Shown here one piece after another: positions 9,200 through 17,127 of a DNA stretch of 64,000 nucleotides. How positions within the stretch are numbered: position 1 is the first letter of the stretch; every line of letters begins with the position of its first letter. Origin of the DNA: Paenibacillus turicensis (GTDB lineage: Bacteria > Bacillota > Bacilli > Paenibacillales > Paenibacillaceae); contig NZ_JAGGKG010000002.1 of the NCBI RefSeq assembly GCF_017873435.1, forward strand, positions 124,001-188,000, given 5' to 3'. Both the position numbers and the translations under genes were made by a program. The notes under the pieces are model-generated. The model searched no databases and was not told the DNA's origin. It worked only from the letters and a program-made list of their open reading frames with translations.

Positions 9200-10324
9200 A
9201 TGCATGCACGCAAGTTAATTGTCAGAGTGGTTTTGTTATCAGTCACTTTCCTTTTTTATATCGCTCCCTCCATTTATGCTGACACTGTAAAATCGCCAGA
9301 AATATCAAAGCAAGAACAGGAAGTAGAAGCTTTTTTAAATGATTTATTTAAGGTACGTTCTGAATTTATTACGAATTCTAATCTTTCTCTTGATCCCTAT
9401 TATGATCTGGATTCTAAGCTCGGACGTCAAGCCTTAGCTAATCAAAAAAACAGGACAACCTATTTGAACGCTTGGGCAAAGCAAAGAGAGATGGCAATCA
9501 CACATAGTGAGTCTACAATTCGTATTCGGAAAATGAATTTTATTGATAACAAAGTTAGATTAACGTTAGGTCATTCTCAGAAGATTGTTTACGCTTACCA
9601 CGATTCACCCTCAATTAAGCAGTGGTTTGGCTTAGGAACTTGGCACGTTATGACACTAAGTAAACAGAATGACCGCTGGGTGGTCTCCAAGGAATGGTTT
9701 CTTGATCCACTAGAGGAAAATCCCAAAAAAATTCCTGAAGGTATACCTCCTTCTCCCCCTTCTACACGTAGCATTGTTAATGGTCAGAATTATAATCGTC
9801 AACGTGCGGTCGCATATGCCAATAAATACGCGGGTTTGGCTTGGGGAGCTGGAAACGATGGGAAGTATAATGGGAAATATAAAAATTATAATCATTTAGG
9901 GGGAGACTGTACAAACTTTGCCTCACAAGTGTTGGGTGATCCTGAAGAAGGTGGCGGCTTCAAGATGAGGGGCGGGTGGCGGTACAACTATCCAAACGGA
10001 GGCACACGAACCTGGGTACAAACGGATGCTTTTAAGCATTTTCTACTTCATAGTGGTTATGGTAAACAAATTGCTAAAGGACATTATGAGGAACTGGTAA
10101 AATCAACGGATAAGCATCCATATAGTGTAATGTGGGAGTTAGATTCGGGTGACCTCATTGCTCATGTGATGCACAATGATGTGGATCATTTTTCTATAGT
10201 TACGGGCTTTGACCATCGTGGCTATCCTTTAGTTAACTCACATACAGCCGATCGCTACAGAGCTCCATTTGATTTAGGATGGGATAACGAAACACAATAT
10301 CTGTTTATCCATATTAAAGACTAG
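9200..10324 (+). CDS. exported amidase-domain protein
   Basis: The product has 374 residues, with a signal peptide at residues 7-28 (VVLLSVTFLFYIAPSIYA). Residues 40-180 form an uncharacterised N-terminal region (YLNAWAKQREMAITHSES... WHVMTLSKQNDRWVVSKEWF), and the C-terminal part is an amidase domain of the Amidase_6 type: YNRQRAVAYANKYAG, then GGDCTNFASQVL with the catalytic Cys, and SGDLIAHVMHNDVDHFSIVTG with the conserved His/Asp. Such proteins resemble NlpC/P60 and CHAP cysteine hydrolases and may cut cell wall peptides or related amides outside the cell. ATG 9200 follows AAGGAG at good spacing. It is followed, 91 bases on, by the flippase gene in the same direction. Confidence 0.85.
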   Translation: MHARKLIVRVVLLSVTFLFYIAPSIYADTVKSPEISKQEQEVEAFLNDLFKVRSEFITNSNLSLDPYYDLDSKLGRQALANQKNRTTYLNAWAKQREMAITHSESTIRIRKMNFIDNKVRLTLGHSQKIVYAYHDSPSIKQWFGLGTWHVMTLSKQNDRWVVSKEWFLDPLEENPKKIPEGIPPSPPSTRSIVNGQNYNRQRAVAYANKYAGLAWGAGNDGKYNGKYKNYNHLGGDCTNFASQVLGDPEEGGGFKMRGGWRYNYPNGGTRTWVQTDAFKHFLLHSGYGKQIAKGHYEELVKSTDKHPYSVMWELDSGDLIAHVMHNDVDHFSIVTGFDHRGYPLVNSHTADRYRAPFDLGWDNETQYLFIHIKD

Positions 10325-10415
10325 CTTATTGCGTCTTACCTTAATTGTACTTAATTCCCTTCAATCCTCATAAACTTGAATGGACAAGTGGGTGTGGAAG
10401 GAGAAATTAGAGGTA

Positions 10416-11903
10416 ATGCACAAGTCATCGCTAATTAGACAAACAGGCATTCGTCTGAGCGCAATTGGATTGTCTAAAATGATGGGACTTATCGGACGAA
10501 TCTCATTAACCAGAATGATTGGTGCAGAAGGTATTGGTTTATTCCAGATTGCCTATGCCTATTTTGGTTTTGCTCTAATGATAATTACTGGAGGTTTTCC
10601 TACTGCTCTAGCTATGTATACAGCCCGAAATAAGCAGCAAGGGTGGATTTGGTTCAAGCGATTATCCATTTTGCTCATGACATGTGGAGCCATCGCTTTT
10701 TTTGTTACATTAACATTTTCGGAGCAAATTCCACATCTACTTGGCAATGCGAACAGTTATTACTTTATTCGAGCTCTTGCACCAGCTCTTGTTGTTGTTC
10801 CCTCGCTTGCTCTGCTTCGTGGATACCTTCAGGGCTTGGAGCAGTATAGTGCAATCGCACTTTCAGAAGTTACGGAGCAGCTAATCAGAGTTACAGTCAT
10901 GCTGACAATATGTTATCTGCTTTTGCAACAGGGCACGTTCTATGCAGGTGGCTTCAGCTTAGTAGGAACTACCTTGGGGGCTATCTCCGCTTTTGCGATC
11001 TTATTTTTCTTTTATATAGAAGGAATAGAGCCATCTTCATATAAAGCTACTGCCTCTTATTCTCCAGCTAAAGGAGAAGGTGCTTGGTTTGTACGCAGCT
11101 CTCTTGCTATTTGCCTTACAAGACTACTCATCCCCTTCTCTGATATGACTGATGCCCTGATTATCCCTTTAAGGCTGCAAAGCGCAGGATATTCACCCAG
11201 TCAGGCAACCGCACTGTTTGGTATGTTGACAGGCATGGCTCTGTTAATTGCTTATATGCCCACACTTGTTACTGCAGCGATCTCCCACACCATGACAATG
11301 AAGCTTGCGGCTGCATGGAAAGAAAAACAAAACCAAGTATTCCGAAGCTATAGTCTTAAAGCGATTCGGTATGCTTGGTTTTGGGGTATTATCTCTTCAC
11401 TTTTTTTATGGATTTATGCAGAGGAATTAGCCTTCTTAATCTTTAATTCTACAGAGGCAGGTGCTGCTATAAAAGCATTATCCTTGATTCCTCTAATAGT
11501 AGGAATAAGGGAAATCACAACTAGTATCCTATGGGCACAGGAGCAAAAAAAGGTAACGTTTATAGCTACAGTAATCGGCATTATCTGCGCTGTATGTTGC
11601 CATTACTTTCTCATTCCAATCCTATATATACCTCTTTATGGGGCAATTATAGGTATTCTTTTGATGGAAATAATTATACTTATAGCAAATGTGTTTGCTC
11701 TACGGCTTTCGTTAAATAACCTTCAAATTAGCAAAATATTAGGCTCCTCTATCGTTCTCTTACTAACCGGCATTCCGCTGGGCTACGTTTTTCGTTTAAA
11801 CAGTAGTTTGCTCCTTCCTAACCCTTTGGGTCTAGTAATAGGAATGCTTCTATACGGGAGCATTTTACTTGTAGTAGGCAAATGGGTTATTAAATGGATA
11901 TAG
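10416..11903 (+). CDS. SpoVB-like polysaccharide flippase (MOP/MATE superfamily)
   Basis: The protein has 495 residues and 12 to 14 predicted membrane segments. The N-terminus (MHKSSLIRQTGIRLSAIGLS, then IGAEGIGLFQIAYAYFGF) is typical of the SpoVB/MurJ-like branch of the MOP flippase superfamily, and ALLRGYLQGLEQ is a recognisable family signature. SpoVB proteins act during spore cortex formation, and relatives move lipid-linked polysaccharide precursors across the membrane. I chose ATG 10416 because the in-frame ATG at 10380 has no ribosome binding site, whereas GGAG and GAGG precede 10416; the spacing is not ideal, so the start is uncertain. Whether this copy is the sporulation paralogue or a general flippase cannot be decided. 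Confidence 0.8.
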   Translation: MHKSSLIRQTGIRLSAIGLSKMMGLIGRISLTRMIGAEGIGLFQIAYAYFGFALMIITGGFPTALAMYTARNKQQGWIWFKRLSILLMTCGAIAFFVTLTFSEQIPHLLGNANSYYFIRALAPALVVVPSLALLRGYLQGLEQYSAIALSEVTEQLIRVTVMLTICYLLLQQGTFYAGGFSLVGTTLGAISAFAILFFFYIEGIEPSSYKATASYSPAKGEGAWFVRSSLAICLTRLLIPFSDMTDALIIPLRLQSAGYSPSQATALFGMLTGMALLIAYMPTLVTAAISHTMTMKLAAAWKEKQNQVFRSYSLKAIRYAWFWGIISSLFLWIYAEELAFLIFNSTEAGAAIKALSLIPLIVGIREITTSILWAQEQKKVTFIATVIGIICAVCCHYFLIPILYIPLYGAIIGILLMEIIILIANVFALRLSLNNLQISKILGSSIVLLLTGIPLGYVFRLNSSLLLPNPLGLVIGMLLYGSILLVVGKWVIKWI

Positions 11904-11938
11904 GACACACTGGATATATATAGTCTAACTATTGAGAT

Positions 11939-13099
11939 TTAATTAGAAGAATCCTTCACAACTTTTTTACCTAAAGTCATGGATAGCTGAGTCCCAATCA
12001 TTAGGATCACGATAATTAGCATCCCTATAATAGAAGTATTAAAGTTACCACTGAAATCATAGATCCAGCCAATGAGCAACGGGCCGAAAGCTCCCATAAT
12101 GTACCCCCCCATTTGTGTCATCGCTGACCAAGTCCCAGCTTCCTCAGCGTTACGAGTCTCTGTAATAGGCAACATCAATGCTAAAGGAAATAATCCTCCC
12201 GCTCCGATTCCTAAAAAAACTACAGCTAAAAGCATTGGAAACGGGAATAGAAGTAATACTAAACCGATAAGCTCAGATAAACTACAGAAAACAAGGAGCA
12301 ATTTTAGTTTTCCAGTGCGATTAACGATATTTGGTACGAGTAAGGCAACTGGAATTTGAATCAAGGTAAACACAGTAAGAAAAACCGCAGAGTCTTGCTG
12401 GCTATAACCTAAGCTTAAGGCAATTGGTGCAAGCCAGGTCGTCATAGTGTAAAACATACTAGCCATTAAGCCAAAAAATAAAGTAAATTGAATTGCCTTC
12501 TTATTACGAAATGGTAACTTTGGTCGTAGAGTTTCATTACTGGAATGATGTTTTTTAGGAATAAAAGCCATCCACACAATCAGAGCCAACAATCCCAAAA
12601 CAGTCCAGAATGATAAAGCAAATGGAAAATTCTGTTGACTCCGAGTATAGATTGGAATGGTAAGGCTAGAAGCAAGTGCAGCTCCTATCGTCATAGATAC
12701 AGAGTAAATACTAACCACACCTGGTCTAGACGGAAAATACTTTTTTATAAAGCTGGACAATAAAGGTCCTGCCAAGCTGATCCCTAATCCACCTGCCAAT
12801 GCAGTAGTTAGAAGTATAGTAACCGAACGATCAGAAACACGCAAAGCAGTTGCCAGTGTAATGAGGAGCAACGAAATAAAAATTGTGCGTTCTAGTCCAT
12901 ATCGTTGACTTAATTTTGTAGCAACTGGCGCAAAAATCCCCATACATAATACAGGTAAAGTAGTGAGAAGACTTGCCGTTACCGCACTAATGTCTAACTC
13001 TGATTGAATAATCCCCATCATGGAGGCAACAGATGTAATGATTGGACGTAAATTTAATGCAGCTAAAAATAAAGCGATAATATAAAATGTTTTTTTCAT
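11939..13099 (-). CDS. MFS transporter of the CynX/NimT type
   Basis: The 386-residue protein has 12 hydrophobic segments in two bundles with a central basic loop (FIPKKHHSSNETLRPKLPFR). The N-terminus (ALFLAALNLRPIITSVASMM) and the ISLAGPLLSSFIKKYFPSRPG segment are characteristic of CynX/NimT-type major facilitator proteins, which move cyanate, nitroimidazoles or other small organic anions; the substrate is not known here. It lies back-to-back with a LysR regulator, a common arrangement in which the regulator controls the transporter. ATG 13099 follows AGGAGG. It is cytoplasmic-membrane located. Confidence 0.85.
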   Translation of the reverse strand: MKKTFYIIALFLAALNLRPIITSVASMMGIIQSELDISAVTASLLTTLPVLCMGIFAPVATKLSQRYGLERTIFISLLLITLATALRVSDRSVTILLTTALAGGLGISLAGPLLSSFIKKYFPSRPGVVSIYSVSMTIGAALASSLTIPIYTRSQQNFPFALSFWTVLGLLALIVWMAFIPKKHHSSNETLRPKLPFRNKKAIQFTLFFGLMASMFYTMTTWLAPIALSLGYSQQDSAVFLTVFTLIQIPVALLVPNIVNRTGKLKLLLVFCSLSELIGLVLLLFPFPMLLAVVFLGIGAGGLFPLALMLPITETRNAEEAGTWSAMTQMGGYIMGAFGPLLIGWIYDFSGNFNTSIIGMLIIVILMIGTQLSMTLGKKVVKDSSN

Positions 13100-13238
13100 T
13101 ATCTTTTCCTCCTGATTCTTGTTGAATAGTTATTGAAGTTATTATGAGTATAAATAATAAAAAACAATTGATCAATCCAATAATTTATATAATAATGATA
13201 GTAAAAAACTATGATAAAATAAAAGAAAGGGATTAAAA

Positions 13239-14129
13239 ATGGATACGCGAAACATAACCTATTTTATGGCTGTTTTTGAACATCTACATTTTACAAAAGC
13301 GGCTGAGTTTTTAGGAATTTCACAACCTACCCTAAGTCAACAAATTCGTCTGCTTGAAGCCGAAGTGGGCATGCCACTTTTTGATCGAATAGGTAAGAAA
13401 GTAATTGCGACCGAAGCAGGAAGATTACTTTATGAATATGGTCTAAAAATGCTTCAAGCTGAGATGGATGCCAAGAAAGCGATTAAGGAATTGTTATCTG
13501 AACAGCGTGGCACAGTTAGACTTGGGGTATTGCCCTCCGACTTGGACTTTCAGCTTGTTCCACTTTTCGTTGAATTTAAGACGTTATATCCAGAAACTAA
13601 ACTTCAAGCGTTCTCAACCATCTTTATTCGGGAAGAAGTGCTTGCTCATAAGGTTGATCTAGGAATTGGACTTCGTGGTCCTGTGGATAAACGACTGGCT
13701 CAAATTCCCCTCGGAAGCGAGCCTTACAATTTGTTTGTGGATTCAGCTAATGAATTGGCAGGTAGGGATGAGGTAACACTAGAAGAGTTAACGGGCCATG
13801 CTTTAGTCATGTACCCCAAAGGTTATTTAGGGAGAGATTTGGTTGATGACGTTTGCCATAAACATGGTTTTGAATTATCCACCGTGATGGAGGTTGGCTC
13901 CGCATCCTCGCTGCTTCAGTTAGTTTCTGCTGGTATTGGTGCTACCATTCAACCAAGAACATTGTTAAAACAGCATCCAGAATGGTCAAATATTGTATCG
14001 ATTCCAATCGCAGAACCTACTCCCATTCGTCATTTAGAGCTAATATATTATTCAGACCGTTATATCAGCAAGGCACAACACCAGCTATCCCATTCGCTCA
14101 TTGAGTTTTTCAAGTCTAGAACAGTTTAA
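13239..14129 (+). CDS. LysR-family transcriptional regulator
   Basis: The protein has 296 residues. An N-terminal winged helix-turn-helix (residues 1-60, HFTKAAEFLGISQPTLSQQI) is followed by a periplasmic-binding-protein-like effector domain (about 90-290). It resembles CynR/CysB-like regulators that bind a small metabolite. Divergent from the MFS gene with 139 bases between the starts; this AT-rich gap probably holds the shared operators. ATG 13239 follows AAAGGG. Likely role: activation of the neighbouring transporter gene in response to its substrate (inference). Confidence 0.85.
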   Translation: MDTRNITYFMAVFEHLHFTKAAEFLGISQPTLSQQIRLLEAEVGMPLFDRIGKKVIATEAGRLLYEYGLKMLQAEMDAKKAIKELLSEQRGTVRLGVLPSDLDFQLVPLFVEFKTLYPETKLQAFSTIFIREEVLAHKVDLGIGLRGPVDKRLAQIPLGSEPYNLFVDSANELAGRDEVTLEELTGHALVMYPKGYLGRDLVDDVCHKHGFELSTVMEVGSASSLLQLVSAGIGATIQPRTLLKQHPEWSNIVSIPIAEPTPIRHLELIYYSDRYISKAQHQLSHSLIEFFKSRTV

Positions 14130-14175
14130 AATTCACGTTAGATAAATAACAATGTATTGGATGAGGAGAAACCGT

Positions 14176-14757
14176 ATGAATACCAAAGAACATGTGTACG
14201 CAATAACAGAACGACTAATTCTTCGGCAGTTTGCCTTGAAGGACATACAAGCTTTTTATCAATACCGAGCAGACCCTACTGTTGCTCGTTTTCAATCATG
14301 GGAAAATTTCACATATGAAGAAGCAGATTCTTTTGTAAGGTCTCAAAAAACGTTAATCCCAGATCAACCCGGAGGGTGGTTTCAATATGCCATTGCCTTG
14401 GCTGATTCTAACCAATTAATCGGAGATTGTGCAGTCCACACACTGGGAGCCGAACCTCGAATAGCGGAAATCGGCTTTACACTCGCGAGGGAGCATCAAG
14501 GTAAGGGATATATTCACGAAGCCCTTTGTGCTTTACTTGACTACATTTTTAGTACACTAAATAAGCATAAAGTCATTGCTTTCACAGATGTACGAAATGA
14601 AAAATCAATTTCAGCGCTAGCGCGTTTAGGAATGAGACGTGAAGGTCATTTGCTGCAAAATTATATGACAAAAGGGAACTGGGTTGATGAGTATCAGTAT
14701 GCTATTCTTCAATCGGAGTGGTTAAGTAAAGATAACATAAAAACCAGTCATGGATAA
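14176..14757 (+). CDS. GNAT acetyltransferase (RimJ/RimL-like)
   Basis: The 193-residue protein starts at ATG 14176, with GAGGAG six bases before it. It shows the order of the GNAT fold: ITERLILRQFALKDIQAFY at the N-terminus, ADPTVARFQSW, then the acetyl-CoA motif A (LAREHQGKGYIHEAL, Q/RxxGxG/A form) and the C-terminal ARLGMRREGHLLQNYM. This subgroup modifies N-terminal amines or small amine compounds in the cytosol; the target is unknown. It follows the LysR gene by 46 bases and may be read with it. Confidence 0.85.
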   Translation: MNTKEHVYAITERLILRQFALKDIQAFYQYRADPTVARFQSWENFTYEEADSFVRSQKTLIPDQPGGWFQYAIALADSNQLIGDCAVHTLGAEPRIAEIGFTLAREHQGKGYIHEALCALLDYIFSTLNKHKVIAFTDVRNEKSISALARLGMRREGHLLQNYMTKGNWVDEYQYAILQSEWLSKDNIKTSHG

Positions 14758-14797
14758 ATATTACCCAACGACTGGCAATCTGCTTTGTACAGGCAAA

Positions 14798-15553
14798 CTA
14801 CTTTGAAGCAGCCCTTTTATACCTCATCACTTTTTTATACATCGACTTATCTGACAGCTTGTTAAAAGCATAAGGATCGGGATTTGTATTCACTTCTATA
14901 ATCCAAGGTATCCAGTAACGGTCAAATCCTATATCTAAGCCGATTTGCTGGATGCCAGGGTAACTTTTGTACAGATGTTTAGCAGTAGCCACCCCAATTT
15001 TATCTAACTGTTTTAAAACCTTCATGATATCTTGAGTTGAGAGATATTCACCAAGCAGCTTATCAACATCCGTAATTTTCCCACCACTATTATAATTCGT
15101 TACAATCTTTCCTGTATGCGCTATCCTTCCTAAAAAGCCAGTTGTCTCCCACACTCCTGTAGGACTTAATTGAACCATAACCCGTATGTCAAAACGCTTG
15201 TTTTTATATTTCATTAGGTGAATCCCTTTTTGTACCAAATAGCTTTTGTTATTAGTCTGATCTATTAGGGATTTAAACATTTGCTCGTAATTATCAAAGC
15301 TTCTTTCTTTAATACCAAGTTGATAAGTATAGTTGCCAATCCCCCGTTTCTCTACACGAATAACCCCTTTTCCGTGCGTTCCTTTTTCCGGTTTCACATA
15401 CACCATCCCGTATAATTTAAGCATTGTATGCAGTGAAGCCTTTGACAGTTTTTCTGTATCTGGAATATAGGGTCGAACCTCATTACAGCCAAGAAGTACT
15501 TTGGTTTTAGTCCATTTGCTAACCACAAATCTACGCGGTTTTTGTTGTGCCAT
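14798..15553 (-). CDS. YheC/YheD-family spore coat-associated ATP-grasp protein
   Basis: The product has 251 residues. KASLHTMLKLYGMVYVKPEKGTHGKGVIRV is the family's ATP-grasp nucleotide-binding stretch, MKYKNKRFDIRVMVQ the central strand, and GLDIGFDRYWIPWIIEVNTNPDP the metal-binding end (Glu-x-Asn). YheC and YheD of Bacillus subtilis are associated with the spore surface, and related ATP-grasp enzymes join carboxylates to amines. At 251 residues it is shorter than YheC/YheD (about 360-450) but carries the whole ATP-grasp core. ATG 15553 lies behind GGGAG. It sits alone between convergent and upstream neighbours. Confidence 0.8.
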   Translation of the reverse strand: MAQQKPRRFVVSKWTKTKVLLGCNEVRPYIPDTEKLSKASLHTMLKLYGMVYVKPEKGTHGKGVIRVEKRGIGNYTYQLGIKERSFDNYEQMFKSLIDQTNNKSYLVQKGIHLMKYKNKRFDIRVMVQLSPTGVWETTGFLGRIAHTGKIVTNYNSGGKITDVDKLLGEYLSTQDIMKVLKQLDKIGVATAKHLYKSYPGIQQIGLDIGFDRYWIPWIIEVNTNPDPYAFNKLSDKSMYKKVMRYKRAASK

Positions 15554-15661
15554 TCCCTGCTCTCCCTTCAGTTACCTTCAAACAGATCATATATCTTGAT
15601 ATTCTATTCAGAATAAAAGGAAGGAAGATAGGTAATCACCTTGCTTATAGTAAAATGGGTC

Positions 15662-16579
15662 TTACACTAACTCAATATACAACTCATTCATTATGAATTG
15701 GGTTCGGTATTCGCCTTCAGATAAATGGGTTTGAATGAAGCTCTGTACTTCACTTTGCTCAATCCCATACATCACTTCAATCTCTTTAGAAAACAACCTC
15801 TTATTATTCCGTAATAACTTGCTTAAACTTGGAACTGGCTTTGCTTGAATCTGTTCCTTACTTATTTTTTGTAATGCATCAATATACGTATCTATTGATC
15901 TAGCTCCTACAATTTTGACCCCTTTATTTTCTTCATTGACCATAATAATTGTTGGGAAACCACGGACACCAAGCGAAGCACTTTTTTCAAAATCTTGTTC
16001 CAGCAATTGTTGGGCAGACTGCGTTGAAGCTTCCTCCACAATTTGTACTCCATTCATCCCAAGCTGATTAACAATATCAACAAGAACTTCATCTTCGCCA
16101 ATATTACGGTTGAACGCAAATACAGCTTCTCGTGCACGTCTTAAAAATTCAGCTTCCTTGCCTACCTTCTTACTTTCGATCACCTTATACACTCTAGAGG
16201 GGGGATAGGAAGACAAAATTGGATTAGTGAGCCACAGAGATCCATCAATAGGCATACGTGAATGTTGCCCTACCTCTTGCCAATGCTGAGCGACATCTGA
16301 TGGCTGCTGAATCCCATTTGCTCCATCTGAAAAACCTTCCCAGCTAGCTAACAATCCACCCATAATTACTTCTATATTAAAGTATTGACCATATTGTTCA
16401 ATAAACGAGTTTAATACTGGCTCAAGTGCCCAGCAATGTGAACAGATCGGATCTGTCGTATAATAAAGTGTTATTTTTTTCTCGATAACTTTAAAATCAA
16501 TTTCTTGTATCGTGTCTTCATCTACAACTCCACAAACACCACTTTCTAGATCACACATCATGTTATGATTACTCATCAT
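15662..16579 (-). CDS. SpxH/YjbH-like thioredoxin-fold protein (DsbA/FrnE branch)
   Basis: The product has 305 residues. After a short Cys-containing N-terminus (CDLESGVCG) comes YYTTDPICSHCWALEPVL, where CSHC occupies the active-site CxxC position of the DsbA-like fold; a long helical insertion and the cis-Pro strand (GVRGFPTIIMV) follow. YjbH/SpxH in Firmicutes delivers the regulator Spx to ClpXP and has this thioredoxin architecture and length, but an oxidoreductase of the FrnE type is also possible. The gene is divergent from an HxlR regulator, which suggests redox- or thiol-responsive control rather than the usual yjbH housekeeping context. ATG 16579 has GGAGGG upstream. Confidence 0.7.
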   Translation of the reverse strand: MMSNHNMMCDLESGVCGVVDEDTIQEIDFKVIEKKITLYYTTDPICSHCWALEPVLNSFIEQYGQYFNIEVIMGGLLASWEGFSDGANGIQQPSDVAQHWQEVGQHSRMPIDGSLWLTNPILSSYPPSRVYKVIESKKVGKEAEFLRRAREAVFAFNRNIGEDEVLVDIVNQLGMNGVQIVEEASTQSAQQLLEQDFEKSASLGVRGFPTIIMVNEENKGVKIVGARSIDTYIDALQKISKEQIQAKPVPSLSKLLRNNKRLFSKEIEVMYGIEQSEVQSFIQTHLSEGEYRTQFIMNELYIELV

Positions 16580-16604
16580 AGTCCCTCCTGTTTTTATTAC
16601 TTAT

Positions 16605-16678
16605 GTAGTATAATTATATGACTAGAATTCATATTAACAAGTACGATTATTTTTCTGACTAAGTATAAAAAATATACT
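16605..16678. promoter_or_regulatory. probable HxlR operators between the divergent genes
   Basis: Two AT-rich dyads lie between the divergent starts: TAGTATAATTATATGACTA (about 16606-16624) and AGTATA-N5-TATACT (16662-16678). HxlR-type regulators often bind such symmetric sites in a divergent promoter region. The assignment to the adjacent regulator is inferred from position. Confidence 0.4.
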
Positions 16679-16693
16679 ATTGGAGTGATAACG

Positions 16694-17026
16694 GTGAAAT
16701 ATAATGTCAATTTAGAACAATTATGTCCTGCGACTTTTGCATTTCAAGTGGTTGGTGGCAAATGGAATCTACCTATATTAGCCATACTCAGTGAAAATGA
16801 CACTATTCGGTATAATGAATTAAAAAGAAGTCTAAATGGGATTACAGGCACAATGTTAACGAATTGCTTAAAGGATTTAATTGACTACGGGGTTATTCAT
16901 AGAGAGCAATACAATGAAGTTCCACCTAGAGTAGAATATTCCTTAACTGAAGCGGGCAAAAAGTTAGTTCCTTTAGTCGAATCTATTGTTGCCTGGGGGG
17001 AAAATAATATTCCTGTAGTAAAGTAA
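16694..17026 (+). CDS. HxlR-family transcriptional regulator
   Basis: The protein has 110 residues. Like other HxlR proteins it has an N-terminal Cys (VNLEQLCPATF), the motif VGGKWNLPILAIL, a winged helix (YNELKRSLNGITGTMLTNCLKDLIDYGVI) and the PPRVEYSLTEAGKKL wing. Members such as HypR and YodB use this Cys to sense electrophiles or disulfide stress and are dimeric DNA-binding proteins. I chose GTG 16694, eight bases after GGAG; the GTG at 16685 overlaps that site. It probably controls the divergent thioredoxin-fold gene (inference from arrangement). Confidence 0.85.
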   Translation: MKYNVNLEQLCPATFAFQVVGGKWNLPILAILSENDTIRYNELKRSLNGITGTMLTNCLKDLIDYGVIHREQYNEVPPRVEYSLTEAGKKLVPLVESIVAWGENNIPVVK

Positions 17027-17029
17027 TAC

Positions 17030-17096
17030 AAAAAAGGCTATTGACATGAAAACCAACCTTTTTATCGGTCGAAATGTCAATAGGCCTTTTTTTATG
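17030..17096. terminator. bidirectional terminator between convergent genes
   Basis: AGGCTATTGACAT and its complement ATGTCAATAGGCCT flank a 26-base loop, with A and T tracts on the outer sides. It separates the HxlR gene from the convergent MMPL gene. Confidence 0.8.
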
Positions 17097-17127
17097 ACTA
17101 TAATATTAAATTTTTATTTTTCATATT